NCBI RefSeq assembly: GCF_000717875.1
Contig: NZ_JOCT01000020.1
Location: 61,710-125,709, forward strand
Direction of reading: 5' to 3'
DNA length: 64,000 bases
Source: Streptomyces sp. NRRL S-455
Lineage (GTDB): Bacteria > Actinomycetota > Actinomycetes > Streptomycetales > Streptomycetaceae
Under the pieces are notes generated by a model. That model saw only the letters and a program-made list of their open reading frames with translations, was not told the DNA's origin and ran no database searches. Shown here one piece after another: positions 16,250 to 23,475 of the stretch (positions within the stretch are counted from its first letter, which is position 1; the number at the start of each line of letters is the position of its first letter). The position numbers and the translations under genes are program-made.

Positions 16250-17017
16250 ATGGGTGTCTCCACCGCAAGGCCCCAGGAGGGCGTGGCCGTCGTCACCGTG
16301 GACTACCCACCGGTCAACGCCCTTCCCGTGCAGGGCTGGTACGACCTCGCCACCGCCGTGCACGCCGCGGGTTCCGATCCCGGCGTGCGCTGTGTCGTCC
16401 TCACCGCGACGGGCCGCGGATTCAACGCCGGCGTCGACATCAAGGAAGTGCGGCGATCGGCCGGCCATGATGCCCTGATCGGCGCCAATCGCGGCTGCTA
16501 CGAGGCCTTCGCGGCGGTCTACGACTGCGAGGTCCCGGTCGTCGCCGCGGTACACGGCTTCTGCCTGGGCGGCGGCATCGGCCTCGTCGGCAACGCCGAC
16601 GCGATCGTGGCCAGTGAGGACGCGACCTTCGGCCTGCCCGAGCTGGACCGGGGCGCGCTCGGCGCCGCCACCCACCTCGCCCGGCTGGTACCGCAGCACC
16701 TGATGCGAGCGCTCTACTACACCTCCCGTACCGCCGCCGCCGAGGAACTGCACCGTCACGGCTCGGTGTGGCGGGTCGTCCCGCGCGAGCGGCTGCGTGC
16801 GGCGGCGCTGGAGCTGGCCGGGGAGATCGCCGCCAAGGACAGCTCGCTGATCCGCCTCGCCAAGGCCGCGATCAACGGCATCGACCCGGTGGACGTCCGC
16901 CGCAGCTACCGCTTCGAGCAGGGATTCACCTTCGAGGCCAACCTCAGCGGCGTCGCCGACCGGGTCCGCGCCGCGTTCGGCACGGACCGGCCCGCCGGCC
17001 AGGGGCAGCACCCATGA
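16250..17017 (+). CDS. echA20: EchA20-type CoA-ring hydrolase of steroid C/D-ring degradation
   Basis: 255 residues of the crotonase fold. The strings ATGRGFNAGVDIKEV, GANRGCYEAFAAVYDCEVPV, GFCLGGGIGLVGNADAIVAS and LPELDRGALGAATHLARLVP agree closely with mycobacterial EchA20. That enzyme hydrolytically opens the last-but-one steroid ring (HIEC-CoA to COCHEA-CoA). The gene is first in echA20-ipdA-ipdB-ipdC, each overlapping the next by 4 bases (ATGA), so production is coupled. Expression is probably repressed by the KstR2 homologue at 22811 through the palindrome at 16215-16228. Confidence 0.93.
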   Translation: MGVSTARPQEGVAVVTVDYPPVNALPVQGWYDLATAVHAAGSDPGVRCVVLTATGRGFNAGVDIKEVRRSAGHDALIGANRGCYEAFAAVYDCEVPVVAAVHGFCLGGGIGLVGNADAIVASEDATFGLPELDRGALGAATHLARLVPQHLMRALYYTSRTAAAEELHRHGSVWRVVPRERLRAAALELAGEIAAKDSSLIRLAKAAINGIDPVDVRRSYRFEQGFTFEANLSGVADRVRAAFGTDRPAGQGQHP

Positions 17018-17883
17018 GCAGGAACAAGGTGATGACAGCCGAGGAGGTCGTCGGCCGGCTCCGCTCCGGCATGACCCTCGGGATCGGCGGCTGGGGATCG
17101 CGCCGCAAGCCGATGGCGCTGATCCGCGCACTGCTGCGCTCCGGCATCACGGACCTCACCGTGGTGTCCTGCGGCGGCCCGGACGTCGGTCTCCTCGCCG
17201 CGGCGGGGCGGATCCGCGCTCTCGTCGCCCCCTTCGTCACCCTCGACTCCATTGCGCTGGAACCCCACTTCACCGCCGCTCGGCAGCGCGCCGGCTTCGA
17301 ACTGGTCGAACTGGACGAGGCGATGTTCATGTGGGGCCTGACCGCCGCCGCCCAGCGACTGCCCTTCCTGCCGATCCGCGCCGGCCTCGGCTCGGACGTG
17401 CTGCGGGTCAATCCGCACCTGCGCACCGTCACCTCACCGTACGAGGACGGCGAGGAGCTCGTCGCGGTCCCAGCCCTGCGTCTGGACGCCGCGCTCGTCC
17501 ACCTCAACCGGGCGGACGTGCACGGCAACGCCCAGTACCTCGGCCCCGACCCGTACTTCGACGACCTCTTCTGCCAGGCCGCCGACACGGCCTACGTCGC
17601 CTGCGAGCGGATCGTGGACACCGCCGACCTGCTCAAGACGGCGGGCCCGCAGACGCTGCTGGTCAAACGCGCCTTCGTGACCGGCGTCGTGCAGACCCCG
17701 AACGGCGCGCACTTCACCTCCTGCGTCCCGGACCACGACCGTGACGAGGAGTTCCAGCGTGCCTACGCCCGGGCCGCCCGCGACCCGGAGGCCTGGCGTG
17801 CGTTCAGCGAGCGGTTCCTGTCCGGCGACGAACAGGACTACCAGACCGCGGTGACGGCCTTTCACGAGGAGCGGCAGGAATGA
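17014..17883 (+). CDS. ipdA: COCHEA-CoA hydrolase alpha subunit (IpdA)
   Basis: 289 residues of the family I CoA-transferase fold: MTLGIGGWGSRRKPMALIRA near the N-terminus, LDSIALEPHFTAARQ, FELVELDEAMFMWGL, LGSDVL and HLNRADVHGNAQYLGPDPYFD. IpdA and IpdB form a hydrolase, not a transferase, that opens the last steroid ring (COCHEA-CoA to MOODA-CoA). The Glu near residue 102 in ELDEAMF may be the catalytic Glu described for the mycobacterial enzyme (inference by position). The ATG overlaps the echA20 stop and its own stop overlaps ipdB. Confidence 0.92.
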   Translation: MSRNKVMTAEEVVGRLRSGMTLGIGGWGSRRKPMALIRALLRSGITDLTVVSCGGPDVGLLAAAGRIRALVAPFVTLDSIALEPHFTAARQRAGFELVELDEAMFMWGLTAAAQRLPFLPIRAGLGSDVLRVNPHLRTVTSPYEDGEELVAVPALRLDAALVHLNRADVHGNAQYLGPDPYFDDLFCQAADTAYVACERIVDTADLLKTAGPQTLLVKRAFVTGVVQTPNGAHFTSCVPDHDRDEEFQRAYARAARDPEAWRAFSERFLSGDEQDYQTAVTAFHEERQE

Positions 17884-18653
17884 GCAGGTGGACCGCGACG
17901 ACCGAGGTGACACGAGCCGAGTACTGTGTGGTCGCCTGTGCGGAGGCCTGGCGCCATGCCGGGGAGGTTCTGGCCGGCCCCATGGGCACCGTCCCCACCA
18001 TCGGCGCCCGGCTGGCGAAGCTCACCTTCGCACCCGACCTGCTGCTGACCGACGGCGAGGCGCTGCTGACCGGCGACGTCCCGGCGGTCGGTGAGCGCGC
18101 CGGGGTGGTGGAGGGCTGGCTGCCCTACCGCCAGCACCTCGCCCTGGTCGCCACGGGACGGCGGCACGTGATGATGGGCGCGGCCCAGATCGACCGCCAC
18201 GGCAACCAGAACATCTCCTGCGTCGGTGACTGGGCCCGTCCCGCCCGGCAGCTCCTGGGCGTACGGGGCGCACCAGTCAACACCCTCAACAACCCCACGA
18301 GTTACTGGGTGCCGAGGCACTCCCCACGGGTCTTCGTCGAGCGGGTCGACATGGTGTGCGGAGTCGGCTACGACCGTGCCGCCGAGGCCGGCCCGTCGGC
18401 CACCCGCTTCCACGACATCCGGGAGGTCGTCAGCGACCTGGGCGTCTTCGACTTCGCCACCCCGGACCGCACCATGCGACTGCGCGCGCTGCACCCGGGC
18501 GTCACGGTCGAACAGGTCGCGGAGGCCACCGGCTTCGCGCTCACCGTCCCGGACGAGGTGCCCCGCACCCGGGAGCCCACCGCCGAGGAGCTGCGCCTGA
18601 TCCGGGAGATCATCGATCCGAAGGGCGCCCGCGCCCGAGAGGTGCCCGCATGA
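17880..18653 (+). CDS. ipdB: COCHEA-CoA hydrolase beta subunit (IpdB)
   Basis: 257 residues of the CoA-transferase beta-subunit fold: AEYCVVACAEAWRHAGEVLA, then GTVPTIGARLAKLTFAPDLL, RHVMMGAAQIDRHGNQNIS and FVERVDMVCGVGYD. The partner of IpdA. The canonical catalytic Glu-Gly/Ser-ExG motif of true CoA transferases is absent, as known for IpdB, which supports hydrolase rather than transferase function. ATGA overlaps link it to ipdA and ipdC. Confidence 0.92.
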   Translation: MSRWTATTEVTRAEYCVVACAEAWRHAGEVLAGPMGTVPTIGARLAKLTFAPDLLLTDGEALLTGDVPAVGERAGVVEGWLPYRQHLALVATGRRHVMMGAAQIDRHGNQNISCVGDWARPARQLLGVRGAPVNTLNNPTSYWVPRHSPRVFVERVDMVCGVGYDRAAEAGPSATRFHDIREVVSDLGVFDFATPDRTMRLRALHPGVTVEQVAEATGFALTVPDEVPRTREPTAEELRLIREIIDPKGARAREVPA

Positions 18654-19714
18654 GCGACACCACGATCGCCACCGCCCTCACCGCGCTGGTCGGAGTGCGG
18701 ACCCCCCTCGTCCAGACCGGTATGGGCTGGGTGGCGGGCCCCCGACTGGTCTCCGCGGTCGCCGGCGCCGGCGCCCTGGGGATCCTCGCGTCCGCCACCA
18801 TGACCCCGGACCAGCTCCGCTCGGCGGTGCGCGAGGTCAAGTCCCGCACGGACGCGCCCTTCGGCGTCAACCTGCGGGCCGACGCCTCGGACGCGGGGGA
18901 GCGGGTGCGGATCATCATCGACGAGGGTGTGCGAGTGGCCTCGTTCGCGCTCGCGCCACGGCGAGAACTGATGGACCGTCTGAAGGACGCCGGGGTCGTC
19001 GTGATTCCGTCCGTGGGTGCCCGGCGGCACGCGGAGAAGGTCGCGGCCTGGGGCGCCGACGCCGTACTCGTGCAGGGCGGAGAGGGCGGCGGCCACACCG
19101 GCAGCGTCGCCACGAGCGTCCTGCTGCCGCAGGTCGTGGACGCCGTGGACATCCCGGTGATCGCCGCCGGCGGATTCCGCGACGGACGCGGACTGGTGGC
19201 CGCACTGGCCTACGGCGCCGCCGGCATCGCCATGGGCACCCGCTTCCTGCTCACCTCCGACAGCACCGTCCCCGACGCCGTCAAGGCCCGCTACCTGGCA
19301 GCGGGCGTCCAGGACATCACCGTCACCACCAGGGTCGACGGCCTGCCGCACCGGATGCTGCGCACCGACCTCGTGGACACGCTGGAGCGCTCCGGCCGCG
19401 CGGCGTCCCTGCTGCGCGCGCTGCGGCACGTCTCCGCCTTCAAGCGGGAATCCGGCATGAGCTGGGCCGGTCTGGCGCGCGACGGCCTGGCCATGAAGCG
19501 GGGCCGGGAACTGACGTGGAGTCAGGTCCTGCTCGCGGCCGGCACCCCGATGTTCCTCAGGGCCGCGATGGTCGACGGCCGCACCGACCTGGGGGTGATG
19601 GCCTGCGGCCAGGTCGGCGGACTCATAGACGACCTGCCGTCCTGCGCCGAACTCGTCGACAGGATCATGACCGAGGCGTACGCCACCCTGGGGCGGCTGC
19701 GGACCACCCCGTGA
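18650..19714 (+). CDS. ipdC: IpdC-type flavin-dependent dehydrogenase (nitronate-monooxygenase fold)
   Basis: 354 residues of the 2-nitropropane dioxygenase/NMO TIM-barrel family. It shows PLVQTGMGWVAGPRLVSAVAGAGALG, VLVQGGEGGGHTG and the FMN phosphate site VIAAGGFRDGRGLVAALAYGA followed by GIAMGTRFLLTSDS. In mycobacteria IpdC introduces a ring double bond that prepares the substrate for EchA20. Last gene of the echA20-ipdABC operon. Its last 50 bases overlap the 3' end of the convergent acyl-CoA dehydrogenase gene. Confidence 0.92.
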   Translation: MSDTTIATALTALVGVRTPLVQTGMGWVAGPRLVSAVAGAGALGILASATMTPDQLRSAVREVKSRTDAPFGVNLRADASDAGERVRIIIDEGVRVASFALAPRRELMDRLKDAGVVVIPSVGARRHAEKVAAWGADAVLVQGGEGGGHTGSVATSVLLPQVVDAVDIPVIAAGGFRDGRGLVAALAYGAAGIAMGTRFLLTSDSTVPDAVKARYLAAGVQDITVTTRVDGLPHRMLRTDLVDTLERSGRAASLLRALRHVSAFKRESGMSWAGLARDGLAMKRGRELTWSQVLLAAGTPMFLRAAMVDGRTDLGVMACGQVGGLIDDLPSCAELVDRIMTEAYATLGRLRTTP

Positions 19715-20723
19715 GACCGCCAGGGCCGGCCGACGCCGCCGCGAGCACGCGGGCCCGGCACGCGGCCGGATCACCCCAGGCGGTGCGCAACGGGCGGGCC
19801 TTGCGGATCCACAGGGACAGATCCGGTTCATCGGTGTAGCCGAGGGCGCCGTGGAGCTGCAGGGCCGTACGCGCCGACGCGTGGGCCGCCTCACCGGCCG
19901 CCACTTTCGCCGCGGCGACCCCGCGAACGGACCCCGGATCGCCTGCCGCCAGGGCCAGGGCCGCCGCGTGAACCAGGGGCTGGGCGAACTCCAGGGCGAT
20001 GAGGGTGTCGGCCAGACGGTGCTTGACCGCCTGGAACGAGCCGACGGCCACACCGAACTGGGTGCGCCGCCGGACGTACTCCACGGTGCGTTTAAGCAGC
20101 GCGCGTCCCAGCCCGAGGGCCTGGGCGGCCGTGGCCAGGGCCGCGACATCCGCGGCGTGCGCGGCGGCCGCCGCCACCTGCGGCCCCCGCGCCAGCACGG
20201 TTCCGCCGAGCGGACGGGCCAGCCTCCGCGCCGGGTCGGCCGACGGCTGCACCGGACCGTGCGATTCCGCGAGGCGTACGGTGTCGTGGTCCACGACGAA
20301 CAGCGCGTCGGCGATGTCGGCGTCCAGGGCGTACGGGCTGCCTCCGGGCGACAGCACGCACAGGGACGCCACGGCCTTGCCCGACGCGATCCGGGGCAGC
20401 CAGAGGCGGGCCGGGTCACCCCCGAGCCGGCCGAGGAGAGCACCGGCGGCGGCCGTCTCCGCCACCGGACCGGGCACGGCATGGCGGCCCAGCACGCCGA
20501 AGGCGACGGTCAGTTCCACGGGGAGGAGCCCCAGACCCTCGTGCTCCTCGGGCACGGCGAGGGCGAAGACGCCGGCCTCGGCGAGTCGTGCCCACAGGGC
20601 GCGTCCGGGGCCGTGGTCGCCGGATGCCCAGGACCGTACGACGCCCGGTGTGCCGGCGGATCCCAGCATGCGGTCCAGCGTGCGGGCGAACTCCCGCTGC
20701 TCGTCGTCGGGGAGGAACCGCAT
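19665..20723 (-). CDS. Acyl-CoA dehydrogenase-like subunit (FadE type)
   Basis: 352 residues. It shows the acyl-CoA dehydrogenase start DDEQREFARTLDRMLGS, the middle region EEHEGLGLLPVELTVAFGVLG, and the C-terminal helices TQFGVAVGSFQAVKHRLADT and TALQLHGALGYTDEPDLSLW. The usual YEGTxEIQ catalytic-Glu segment is missing, as in the smaller subunits of heterotetrameric steroid acyl-CoA dehydrogenases. The ATG shares one base with the stop of the larger fadE gene (TGATG), so the two are translationally coupled and likely form one enzyme. The 3' end overlaps ipdC by 50 bases on the opposite strand. Confidence 0.85.
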   Translation of the reverse strand: MRFLPDDEQREFARTLDRMLGSAGTPGVVRSWASGDHGPGRALWARLAEAGVFALAVPEEHEGLGLLPVELTVAFGVLGRHAVPGPVAETAAAGALLGRLGGDPARLWLPRIASGKAVASLCVLSPGGSPYALDADIADALFVVDHDTVRLAESHGPVQPSADPARRLARPLGGTVLARGPQVAAAAAHAADVAALATAAQALGLGRALLKRTVEYVRRRTQFGVAVGSFQAVKHRLADTLIALEFAQPLVHAAALALAAGDPGSVRGVAAAKVAAGEAAHASARTALQLHGALGYTDEPDLSLWIRKARPLRTAWGDPAACRARVLAAASAGPGGLTGWSAAAPGWRTPRS

Positions 20724-21892
20724 CACCGGCGTCCCTTCGGCAGCCCGAGCAGCCGCTCGGCGATGATGTCGCGCTGGATCTCGTTGGTGCCGGCGTAGAT
20801 GGGCCCGGCCAGCGAGAACGTGTACCCCTCCGCCCAACTTCCGTGTCCTGGTGCCTCCGTGGCCTCGTCGGACAGCTCGCCCGACGGACCGAGCAGATCG
20901 AGGGCGGTCTCGTGCAGGGCGATGTCGAACTCGGACCAGAAGACCTTGTTGAGGCTGGACTCGGCGCCGACCGACCCGCCGGCGGCGATCCGTGAGGCTT
21001 GGGCGTAGGTGAACAGCTGGTAGGCGCGGGCGCCGATCACCGCGTCGGCGACCCGGTCCCGCAGCGCGGTGCCGCCGGGCCCGCCGGCCGAGCACCACAG
21101 GGCGGCCAGCCGGTCGGCGGCGGCGGTGAAGCGGCCGGGGCTGCGCAGGGTCAGCCCGCGCTCGTTGCCGGTGGTGCTCATCGCGACCCGCCAGCCCTGT
21201 CCCGGCTCGCCGATGACGTCCTCGTCCGGCACGAAGACGTCGTCGAGGAAGAGCTCGGCGAAGGCGGGCTTGCCGTCCAGCCGCCCGATGGGCCGCACGG
21301 TCACCCCGTCCGCGTCCAGCGGGAACATCAGGTATGTCAGCCCCTTGTGCGGCCGGTCCGCGTCCGGATCGCTGCGGAACAGGCCGAACGCGCGGTCCGC
21401 GAAGGCCGCCCGGGACGACCAGGTCTTCTGGCCGCTGATGCGCCAGCCGCCCTCCGTCCGCACCGCGGTGGACCGCAGCGAGGCCAGATCGGAACCCGCC
21501 TCCGGTTCGGACCAGGCCTGCGCCCAGATCACCTCACCGCTCGCCATCGGCGGCAGCACCCGCGCACGCTGCTCCTCGGTGCCGTACTCGCAGAGGGTCG
21601 GGGCGAGGAGGCTGATGCCGTTCTGGGAGACCCGGCCGGGCGCCCCCGCCCTGTAGTACTCCTCCTCGAAGATCAGCCACTCCAGGAGGGTGGAGCCCCG
21701 GCCACCGTACTCCTCCGGCCAGGAGACCACCGACCAGCGTCCGGCGAACAGCACGCGCTCCCACTCCCGGTGGGCCGCGAAGCCCTCGGCGGTCTCCAGC
21801 GACGGCAGCGGGACCGACGGCACATGGGAGGCGAGCCAGCCCCGGGCCTCGGCGCGGAAGGCGTCCTCGGCGGCGGTGAAGTCGAGGTCCAT
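20723..21892 (-). CDS. Acyl-CoA dehydrogenase (FadE30-like)
   Basis: 389 residues of a full acyl-CoA dehydrogenase. It has FAAHREWERVLFAGRWSVVSWPEEYGGRG near the N-terminus, the FAD-binding WAQAWSEPEAGSDLASLRS region and KTWSSRAAFADRAFGLFR. The C-terminal end is FSLAGPIYAGTNEIQRDIIAERLLGL, where the canonical Glu of YEGT is Ala, so the catalytic base must lie elsewhere. It sits divergent from ipdF exactly as fadE30 does next to ipdF in mycobacteria. The likely role is dehydrogenation of the propionyl side chain of the HIP-CoA derivative. AAGGAGG precedes the ATG, and a KstR2-like site lies 14 bases before it. Confidence 0.87.
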   Translation of the reverse strand: MDLDFTAAEDAFRAEARGWLASHVPSVPLPSLETAEGFAAHREWERVLFAGRWSVVSWPEEYGGRGSTLLEWLIFEEEYYRAGAPGRVSQNGISLLAPTLCEYGTEEQRARVLPPMASGEVIWAQAWSEPEAGSDLASLRSTAVRTEGGWRISGQKTWSSRAAFADRAFGLFRSDPDADRPHKGLTYLMFPLDADGVTVRPIGRLDGKPAFAELFLDDVFVPDEDVIGEPGQGWRVAMSTTGNERGLTLRSPGRFTAAADRLAALWCSAGGPGGTALRDRVADAVIGARAYQLFTYAQASRIAAGGSVGAESSLNKVFWSEFDIALHETALDLLGPSGELSDEATEAPGHGSWAEGYTFSLAGPIYAGTNEIQRDIIAERLLGLPKGRR

Positions 21893-21905
21893 CACCCTCC
21901 TTCCT

Positions 21906-21919
21906 AACAAGTGTTTGGT
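21906..21919. promoter_or_regulatory. KstR2-like operator between fadE and ipdF operons
   Basis: AACAAGTGTTTGGT matches the KstR2 consensus AnCAAGnnCTTGnT at all fixed positions but one. It lies 14 bases before the fadE start codon and about 88 bases before ipdF, so a bound repressor would block both. The flanks (CCT before, A-GA after) are shared with the site at 16215-16228. Confidence 0.78.
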
Positions 21920-22006
21920 AGATTAACCTGCTCGGCGTCAGCCGTCGAGAACCGTCATCCACTGCCGACGCCGGCAGCGGCTGTAGCTCCACATGGAGGT
22001 ACGCCC

Positions 22007-22795
22007 ATGACCCCGGCTCCACCGCCGTACGTGCCCGGCCACGGCCTGCTGGCCGGCCGCAGTGCGGTCATCACCGCCGCCGCGGGCGCCGGGATCGGCG
22101 GCGCGACCGCCCGGCGGCTGCTGGAGGAGGGCGCCCGGATCGTGGTCTCCGACGCACACACCCGCCGCCTGAAGGAGTCCGAGGCGGAACTGGCCGCCGA
22201 GTTCGGCGCGGACCGCGTCACCGCGCTGCCTTGCGACGTCACGGACGAGTACCAGGTCAAAGCGCTGTTCGACCACGCCGAGAAACAGCACGGACGCCTG
22301 GACATCGTCGTCAACAACGCCGGCCTCGGCGGCACCGCCGACCTCGTCGACATGACCGACGAGCAGTGGAGCAAGGTCCTCGACGTCACCCTCAACGGCA
22401 CCTTCCGCTGCACTCGCGCCGCACTGCGCCGCATGAAGGCCGCGGGCGCCGGTGGTGTCGTCGTCAACAACGCCTCGGTGATCGGCTGGCGCGCACAGCA
22501 GGGGCAGGCCCACTACGCCGCCGCGAAGGCCGGAGTCATGGCCCTCACCCGGTGCGCCGCAGTGGAGGCCGCCGCGTACGGCGTGCGAGTGAACGCCGTC
22601 TCCCCGAGCCTGGCCATGCACCCGCACCTCGCCAAGGTCACCACCCCCGAACTGCTGGAGGAACTGACCAGCCGTGAGGCCTTCGGGCGCCACGCCGAAC
22701 CCTGGGAGGTGGCCAACGTGATCGTGTTCCTGGCCAGCGGCTACTCGTCGTACCTGACCGGCGAGGTCCTGTCGGTCAGCAGCCAGCACCCGTGA
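22007..22795 (+). CDS. ipdF: IpdF-type SDR of steroid C/D-ring degradation
   Basis: 262 residues, the same length as mycobacterial IpdF. It has the Rossmann motif AVITAAAGAGIGGATARRLLEEGARI, NNAGLGGTADLVDMTDEQW, the active site NNASVIGWRAQQGQAHYAAAKAGVM, and SPSLAMHPHLAKV. IpdF interconverts the 5-hydroxyl and 5-oxo forms of the HIP/HIC-CoA intermediates. The ATG is preceded by GGAGG; a longer in-frame opening at 21911 runs through the operator and is not credible. It is first in ipdF-kstR2-fadA6, 15 bases before the regulator. Confidence 0.9.
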   Translation: MTPAPPPYVPGHGLLAGRSAVITAAAGAGIGGATARRLLEEGARIVVSDAHTRRLKESEAELAAEFGADRVTALPCDVTDEYQVKALFDHAEKQHGRLDIVVNNAGLGGTADLVDMTDEQWSKVLDVTLNGTFRCTRAALRRMKAAGAGGVVVNNASVIGWRAQQGQAHYAAAKAGVMALTRCAAVEAAAYGVRVNAVSPSLAMHPHLAKVTTPELLEELTSREAFGRHAEPWEVANVIVFLASGYSSYLTGEVLSVSSQHP

Positions 22796-22810
22796 GGCGA
22801 GAATGGTCCG

Positions 22811-23437
22811 GTGCCGAAAAGCAGCAGCAGCGACCGCAAGAAGACCACGGTGAGCCCGCCCGAGCGGCGCGAGGAACTCCTGGCCATCGCCGCCCGGGTG
22901 TTCGCCGAGCAGGGCTACAGCGCCACCACCGTCCGCAAGATCGCGGACGCGGCGGGGATGCTGGCGGGCAGCCTCTACTACCACTTCGACTCCAAGGAGT
23001 CGATGCTGGACGAGATCCTCTCCACCTTCCTGGACGAACTCTGGGCCCGGTACGACGCCGTGCTCTCCGCCGGGCTGGGCCCCAGGGAGACGCTGGAGGC
23101 CCTGGTGACCGAGTCCTTCCGGGAGATCGACCGGCACCATGCCGCGGTGGCCATCTACCAGAAGGAGTCCAGACACCTCGGAACCCAGCCGCACTTCGCC
23201 TACCTCGTCGAGTCGCAGCAGAAGTTCGAGAAGGTGTGGCTGGGCACGCTGGAGCGCGGAGTGACCGCCAAGGTCTTCCGCGCCGATCTGGACCCACGGC
23301 TCACCTACCGCTTCCTGCGCGACACCGTCTGGGTCGCCGCGTCCTGGTACCGGCCCGGCGGCCGGCACAGCCCCGAGGAAATCGCCCGGCAGTACCTGTC
23401 GATGGTGCTGGAGGGCATCGCACCGCACGACTCATAG
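22811..23437 (+). CDS. kstR2: KstR2-type TetR repressor of the steroid-ring regulon
   Basis: 208 residues. The TetR helix-turn-helix is at about 18-62 (REELLAIAARVFAEQGYSATTVRKIADAAGM, then GSLYYHFDSKESMLDEI). The ligand domain shares with mycobacterial KstR2 the segments IDRHHAAVAIYQKES, YRFLRDTVWVAASWYRPGG and QYLSMVLEGI. KstR2 is released from DNA by HIP-CoA. It starts with GTG, 15 bases after ipdF, in the same order (ipdF, kstR2, fadA6) as in mycobacteria. Two matching operator-like palindromes lie in the island, one of them in its own operon promoter. Confidence 0.92.
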   Translation: MPKSSSSDRKKTTVSPPERREELLAIAARVFAEQGYSATTVRKIADAAGMLAGSLYYHFDSKESMLDEILSTFLDELWARYDAVLSAGLGPRETLEALVTESFREIDRHHAAVAIYQKESRHLGTQPHFAYLVESQQKFEKVWLGTLERGVTAKVFRADLDPRLTYRFLRDTVWVAASWYRPGGRHSPEEIARQYLSMVLEGIAPHDS

Positions 23438-23475
23438 GCAGACCCGCAGAGCGCCGACACGCAGAAGGAGACGCC

